Source: Clostridium_AB sp036639235
Lineage (GTDB): Bacteria > Bacillota > Clostridia > Clostridiales > Caloramatoraceae
Length of the DNA stretch: 10,745 nt
Assembly: GCF_036639235.1 (NCBI RefSeq)
Contig: NZ_JAVWJB010000048.1
Span: 1-10,745 of the forward strand
Direction of reading: 5' to 3'
Made by a program: the position numbers and the translations under genes. Position 1 is the first letter of the stretch; the number at the start of each line of letters is the position of its first letter. Below the pieces are notes generated by a model. That model searched no databases. It was not told where the DNA came from and saw only the letters and a program-made list of their open reading frames with translations. This document shows, piece after piece, positions 6,541 through 10,745 of this stretch.

Positions 6541-6723
6541 GTTAATAGGTGGATTAGTTAAAAAATAAATAATATGGCGGTAAGGTTTTCAAAGAAAAAG
6601 AAAATACTCTCTTGTTAAAACTACACAAATGGGTAGTGAAAAATATTATGAAAGTAGGGGGTTTTTTGAACTAAATTGTTTATATGTAATCTCTAAAATG
6701 TTAGAATAGAGTTGAAATGTTTT

Positions 6724-6741
6724 AGGGAGGGAAGAATCTTG
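6724..6741 (+). promoter_or_regulatory. RBS that fixes the TTG start of fdhF
   Basis: AGGGAGGG (6724-6731) lies 7 bases before TTG at 6739. The in-frame ATG at 6712 is upstream of this RBS and has no Shine-Dalgarno of its own. The nine extra residues it would add are not expected before the cluster motif, since E. coli FdhF also has its first cluster Cys at residue 8, as the TTG start gives here. TTG is therefore the preferred start. Confidence 0.85.
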
Positions 6742-8778
6742 AAAAAAGTTCTTACTACATGTGGTTATTGCGGATGTGGATGTAATTTCTACTTAAATGT
6801 CGAAAATGATGATATCTTAGGGGTAACTCCTAAGAGTGATCATGTTGTTAGCAAGGGGAAGCTTTGTATTAAAGGATGGCAAGGGTATAGCTTTGTTAAG
6901 CACAAGGATAGATTAAGTAATCCTCTAGTAAGGGGAGAAGACGGAAAGTTCCACGAAACAGACTGGAACCACGCAATGGAAAAAGTAACAAGTTCACTTA
7001 AGGACATAATAGAAAAATATGGGCCAGACTCAGTTGGTGTTCTTGCTTCAGCTAGATGTACAAACGAAGATAATTATCTTATAGCTAAGCTTGCAAGAGG
7101 AGTTATTAAAACTCGTAATATAGACCACTGTGCCCGTCTTTGACACGCTCCTACAGTAGCTGGTCTAGCTACTTCATTTGGTAGTGGTGCAATGACAAAT
7201 TCAATCGATGAAGTTAAGGATGCAGACGTTATCTTTATCATCGGTTCAAACACAACAGAACAGCATCCTCTTATAGGTATGAGAGTAGCTGAGGCTGTTA
7301 AGAAAAATGGGGCTAAGCTTCTAGTAGCTGACCCAAGAAGAATACCTGTATCTAACTATGCACATACTTATGCATCAATTAGACCAGGTGGAAACCTAGC
7401 TCTTGTTAACTCAATGCTTAATGTAATTATTACAGAGGGACTTGAGAATAGAGAGTTTATAGGGGAGAGAACAGAGAACTTTGAAGAGTTCGCAGCATCT
7501 GTTGAAAGATATACACCAGAGTGGGCTGAGCCTATAACTGGAATTCCAGCAGATACTATACGTGAAATGGCTAGAGTGTATGCGAGAGCTAAGAATGCTG
7601 TTACGTGTTATGCAATGGGTGTAACTCAGCACGTTACAGGAACTAAGACAGTTCGTGCACTTGCAAACCTTGCACTTCTTACTGGTCAAATTGGTAAGGA
7701 AAGTTCAGGAGTTCTACCTTTAAGAGGACAGAACAACGTTCAAGGTTCATGTGACATGGGATGTTTACCTGACAATCTACCAGGATACCAAAAGTTCTAC
7801 AGTGAAGCGACAAAGGACACTATAGGTGCTGTTTGGGGAGAAGACTTTGCAGATGGACGTGGACTTACTGTTACTGAAATGATGCAAGTTGCATCAAAGG
7901 GTGATATTAAGGCTCTTTACATTGTTGGAGAGAATCCAATACTTTCAGATGCAGACCTTGAGCATGTTAAGCATGCATTTAAGAACATCGAGCTTGTAAT
8001 AGTTCAGGATATATTTATGACTGAAACAGCTGAGATAGCTGACGTTGTACTTCCTGGATGTAGCTTTATGGAAAAGGATGGAACTTTCACTAATACTGAA
8101 AGAAGAGTTCAAAGAGTAAGAAAGGCTATAGAGCCTGTTGGAAATTCAAGACCTGACTGGATGATTGTTGCAGATATTATTAATGGTCTAGGTGGAGAAG
8201 CTAACTTTAACGATCCATCAGAAATAATGGAAGAAATCAACAAGGTTGTTCCAAGCTATGCTGGTATTAGCTACGATAGACTTGAAAAAGAAGGTGGTCT
8301 ACAGTGGCCATGTACTACAGCTAACCACCCAGGAACTAAGTTCCTACACAGAGGTAAGTTTGCCCGTGGACTTGGACAATTTACTGTTAATGAATATATA
8401 ACACCAGGTGAAATGAGATGTGATGAATATCCATTTATCCTGACAACAGGTAGAACACATAACCACTACCATACAGGAACAATGACTAGACGTTCATGGA
8501 CACTAGATAGAGAGCAGCCAAAGGGATTCATTGAAATGCACCCAGAGGACGCTAAGAAAATCGGTGCTAAGAGTCACTGGAAGATTAGAGTTTCTTCAAG
8601 AAGAGGTTCAATTCTTACAGAAGCAATTGTTACTGATAGAATCCAGCAGGGAGTACTGTTTATGCCTATGCACTTTGCAGAGGAGCCTGTAAACATACTA
8701 ACTAACTCAAACCTTGACCCTGATTGTTTAATACCAGAACTTAAGGTTTGTGCAGTAAATATAGAGGTGGTGGACTAA
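6739..8778 (+). CDS. fdhF: Formate dehydrogenase catalytic subunit, selenocysteine-containing (FdhF type)
   Basis: A single gene of 679 residues with an in-frame TGA (7141-7143) read as selenocysteine 135. Before and after the TGA the frame is the same, and the residues around it (DHCARL-U-HAPTVAGL) match the active site of Sec formate dehydrogenases. The N-terminal [4Fe-4S] motif uses C8, C11, C15 and C43, with K45 after it as in E. coli FdhF; C13 is an extra Cys. Residues about 50-520 are the molybdopterin oxidoreductase body, including LRGQNNVQGSCDMG with R329 matching the substrate-binding Arg of the family. The dinucleotide-binding domain follows (GRTHNHYHTGTMTRRS from 571). The enzyme interconverts formate and CO2 at a Mo or W bis-pterin centre in the cytoplasm. 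Its stop overlaps the start of the electron-transfer gene. It is slightly shorter than E. coli FdhF (715). Confidence 0.95.
7141..7143 (+). other. TGA recoded as selenocysteine (Sec135)
   Basis: The codon is in the same frame as both flanking segments and occupies the exact position of the metal-binding Sec in formate dehydrogenases, preceding a conserved His (H136). Homology runs uninterrupted through it, and a SECIS hairpin begins 11 bases later. A real stop or sequencing error is very unlikely. Confidence 0.96.
7155..7173 (+). promoter_or_regulatory. Bacterial SECIS element
   Basis: A 7-bp perfect stem (7155-7161 with 7167-7173) carries the loop GGTCT (7162-7166). Both the 11-base spacing from the TGA and the GGTCT loop match the minimal SECIS hairpin of E. 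coli fdhF, where these bases are bound by SelB. The genome must therefore encode SelA, SelB, SelC tRNA and SelD elsewhere; none is in this window. Confidence 0.93.
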
Positions 8779-10745
8779 TGTTTATACTTAAAGCAAAAGA
8801 TTTAAGAAAAGCCCTAGATACATGGGCAGAATTATTCAAGGTATATGCTCCACTTTCACAGGATGGAGAAGTTCAATTAGTTCCTTACGAAGGTAAGTTT
8901 ATGATGAACTACATTAACTTTAATATGCCTTTTAAGAAGTTCTTATTTGACCAAAAAGAAGAATTATTTAGCTGGAAGAAAATCGGGGACAGAATAGAAA
9001 CTTATAAGCCAGAGGTTGACGAAAGTAAGAAGCTTTACTTTGGAGTTAGACCATGTGACTTATACTCAGTACCATATCTTGACCTATTCTTCCAGGAAAG
9101 ATATAAGGATGATGTTTACGCAGAAAAAAGACCATATGCTTATATAGTAGGACTTAACTGTGTACAACCAGGAGAAAGCTGTTTCTGTAAGAAGATGGGT
9201 GTAGGTCCATTTGCAGAAAGAGGATATGATGTACTATTAACTCCTATGAACGATACTTACCTAGTTGAATTTGAGGGAGAAAAGGGTCAAGAAATAATTG
9301 ACTCAATAAAGGACCTTCTAACTGTAGCTGATGAAAGCTATGTAGAGAAGAAGGAAGACACTAGAAAGCATGTTGAAGAGAAATTTACTCTTGATATAGA
9401 CCTTGATATGATTGAAGAGGTTATGCAGCATACATTTGATAATCCAATTTGGAAGCAGCATGCTAACCACTGTATTCAATGTACAGGCTGTACAACAGTA
9501 TGTCCAACTTGTACATGTTTCAATGTAATAGATGAGGACCATGATAATGAGGGAAGTAGATTTAGATGCTGGGACTCATGTCAAACATCATCATTTACAA
9601 GAAATGCAGGGGACCACAACCCAAGAGATCCTGTAGCTCAGGTTAGATACAGAATACTTGATAAGATGAAGTATATCCCAGAAAGATACGGATATAAGGG
9701 ATGTACAGGATGTGGAAGATGTATCGACGTATGTCCTGCATTTATTGATATTGTTGAAACTGTTAACAAGATTCAAGAGGACTACAAGGATGGAATCACT
9801 CATAAGCTAAATGGAATTGACCATTATGTAAATGAGGGAGAAGAATTCCACCACCCAATTCATATTGAAGAAAGAAAGCATCACCATATTAATGGTAAGT
9901 GTGAAGATGTTTATATACCAGACATTGCTATTATTAAAGAAATAATAGACGAAACACGTGACATTAAGAGATTTGTTCTTCAATTTGAAGATATAACAGT
10001 ACATGAAAGACTTCATGAACTTATAGCTGATAAGGCTATAGGACAGTTCTATGAAATCACTATATTCGGTGTTGGTGAAATAGCTATTTCAATACCATTT
10101 GGAGATTTTAAGAAGGATACATTTGAATTCTACGTTAAGAGAGTTGGTAAGGTAACTAAGGCTCTTCATAACATGAAGGTAGGAGACAAACTTGGTCTTC
10201 GTGGACCATTTGGTAAGGGATTCCCTCATCAAGAGAACTATGGTAAGGATATTATAGTAATCGGTAGTGGTGTTGGTCTAGCGCCAGTTAGATGTCCACT
10301 AGAGAGAATCATGGATAAGGAAGAAAGAAGTAAGTTCGGAAGAGTTATATTCATCGTTTCAGGTGGATCATACAGCGGACTTATCTTTAAGGAAGACCTT
10401 AAGAAGTTCCCAGAAATGGGTGTAGAAGTTATGTACGCTCTTGGAAAGCCAACTGATGAAGTTGATGCCCATGTTGGACGTATAAATGACCTACTACCAG
10501 GACTTGGACTTGACTGGAAGAACACAGCTGCAATCGTATGTGCTAGTCCTAGCCGTATTAAGGCAGTTGCGAAGGATCTTATGGAACTTGGTATGGACGG
10601 AACAGACATACTTACATCACTAGAAACTCATATGAGATGTGGTATTGGTAAGTGTGGTCACTGTAAGGTTGGTAACAAGTACATGTGTATCGATGGACCA
10701 GTATTCAATTACAACGAAATGATAGAACTTCCACCAGAATTCTAA
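8778..10745 (+). CDS. Fused iron-sulfur/flavin electron-transfer subunit (AsrA/HyhB-like + AsrB/HyhG-like)
   Basis: 655 residues from ATG 8778, which overlaps the fdhF stop as TAATG with GAGGTGG (8764-8770) as RBS; an in-frame upstream ATG at 8748 lies inside fdhF and lacks an RBS. Residues 1 to about 370 match the AsrA/sulfhydrogenase-beta type: RPCD at 91-94, a Cys group at C128, C135 and C137, then two ferredoxin motifs, C232/235/238/242 (plus C245, C247) and C309/312/315/319. Residues about 375-655 match AsrB/sulfhydrogenase-gamma: flavin domain with GQFYEITIFGVGE and GPFGKGFP, NAD(P)-binding GSGVGLAPVRCPLE from about 496, and a [2Fe-2S] motif with C621, C626, C629 and C637 (CGIGKCGHC). 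These two parts are normally separate subunits. Predicted role: shuttling electrons between FdhF and NAD(P)H or ferredoxin. The substrate nucleotide is not readable. The window ends exactly at its stop. Confidence 0.9.
   Translation: MFILKAKDLRKALDTWAELFKVYAPLSQDGEVQLVPYEGKFMMNYINFNMPFKKFLFDQKEELFSWKKIGDRIETYKPEVDESKKLYFGVRPCDLYSVPYLDLFFQERYKDDVYAEKRPYAYIVGLNCVQPGESCFCKKMGVGPFAERGYDVLLTPMNDTYLVEFEGEKGQEIIDSIKDLLTVADESYVEKKEDTRKHVEEKFTLDIDLDMIEEVMQHTFDNPIWKQHANHCIQCTGCTTVCPTCTCFNVIDEDHDNEGSRFRCWDSCQTSSFTRNAGDHNPRDPVAQVRYRILDKMKYIPERYGYKGCTGCGRCIDVCPAFIDIVETVNKIQEDYKDGITHKLNGIDHYVNEGEEFHHPIHIEERKHHHINGKCEDVYIPDIAIIKEIIDETRDIKRFVLQFEDITVHERLHELIADKAIGQFYEITIFGVGEIAISIPFGDFKKDTFEFYVKRVGKVTKALHNMKVGDKLGLRGPFGKGFPHQENYGKDIIVIGSGVGLAPVRCPLERIMDKEERSKFGRVIFIVSGGSYSGLIFKEDLKKFPEMGVEVMYALGKPTDEVDAHVGRINDLLPGLGLDWKNTAAIVCASPSRIKAVAKDLMELGMDGTDILTSLETHMRCGIGKCGHCKVGNKYMCIDGPVFNYNEMIELPPEF

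Larger units (their letters stand above)
6139..6738. other. 600-base AT-rich intergenic region between divergent genes
   Basis: No credible ORF or RNA gene is seen. The left 60 bases hold the lipoprotein RBS and promoter. The remainder must contain the control region of the formate dehydrogenase operon, but I find no hexamer pair that convincingly marks its promoter. The right half contains an inverted repeat at 6483-6509 and a perfect palindrome at 6524-6540. Bases 6572-6665 contain more G than the rest and could form weak stems. No molybdenum-cofactor or other riboswitch core that I know is recognisable. The length is larger than a simple promoter needs. Confidence 0.6.

Noticed and set aside
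6574..6618. 14-codon possible leader peptide (MAVRFSKKKKILSC) upstream of fdhF
   Set aside because: The nearest AGGTGG is about 20 bases before the ATG, too far for a normal RBS, and there is no attenuator hairpin with a T tract after it.
6666..6707. TTGAAC with downstream TAAAAT or TAGAAT as the fdhF promoter
   Set aside because: Spacings are 22 and 30 bases, outside the usable 15-19 range, so I do not call a promoter here.
7141..7143. TGA as a true nonsense mutation making fdhF a pseudogene
   Set aside because: Frame and homology continue, the position equals the catalytic Sec, and a SECIS hairpin is at the correct spacing.
10238..10609. 123-residue ORF on the - strand inside the electron-transfer gene
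   Set aside because: It lies wholly antisense to a strongly conserved FAD/NAD-binding domain, has no RBS or recognisable motif, and is a shadow of the real reading frame.

Overview
The window looks like a chromosomal segment of a low-GC, endospore-forming anaerobic Firmicute, most likely a clostridial relative. This rests on the AT-rich composition, strong AGGAGG-type ribosome binding sites, a selenocysteine-containing formate dehydrogenase, iron-sulfur/flavin electron-transfer modules and a cysteine-rich protein that looks like a spore-surface component. No species can be named from the sequence alone.

Left part, + strand (1-2786): envelope and polysaccharide genes. The window opens inside an MBOAT (AlgI-like) membrane O-acyltransferase. 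A DHHW/AlgJ-AlgX-like SGNH-type protein follows 9 bases later with its RBS overlapping the MBOAT stop, so the two form a translationally coupled pair that probably acetylates an extracellular polymer. uppP (undecaprenyl-diphosphate phosphatase) follows with its own extended -10 promoter.

Between uppP and the next convergent gene (2787-3080) lies an unusual stretch. Two exact 25-bp copies of a terminator hairpin flank about 213 bp of GC-rich, heavily folded sequence with short inverted ends. It looks like an inserted repeat or structured RNA element that split or duplicated the uppP terminator.

Middle part, - strand (3081-6138): a 650-residue protein with cysteine-rich ends and a Ser/Thr/Val/Pro-rich repetitive middle (candidate coat or exosporium protein, with a sporulation-type -10 box upstream), and upstream of it a 319-residue lipoprotein of unknown function with its own extended -10 promoter and terminator. 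About 600 bases of very AT-rich intergenic DNA (6139-6738) then separate divergent genes and contain a perfect 17-bp palindrome.

Right part, + strand (6739-10745): a two-gene formate dehydrogenase operon. The first gene is one 679-residue FdhF-type catalytic subunit read through an in-frame TGA (selenocysteine 135) with a clear bacterial SECIS hairpin. An ordinary gene caller would break it into two ORFs. The second gene overlaps it as TAATG and encodes a 655-residue fusion of an AsrA/HyhB-like ferredoxin domain and an AsrB/HyhG-like FAD/NAD/[2Fe-2S] domain. Together they suggest a compact formate:NAD(P) or CO2-reducing enzyme built from the formate dehydrogenase catalytic subunit and a sulfhydrogenase/sulfite-reductase-type electron module.
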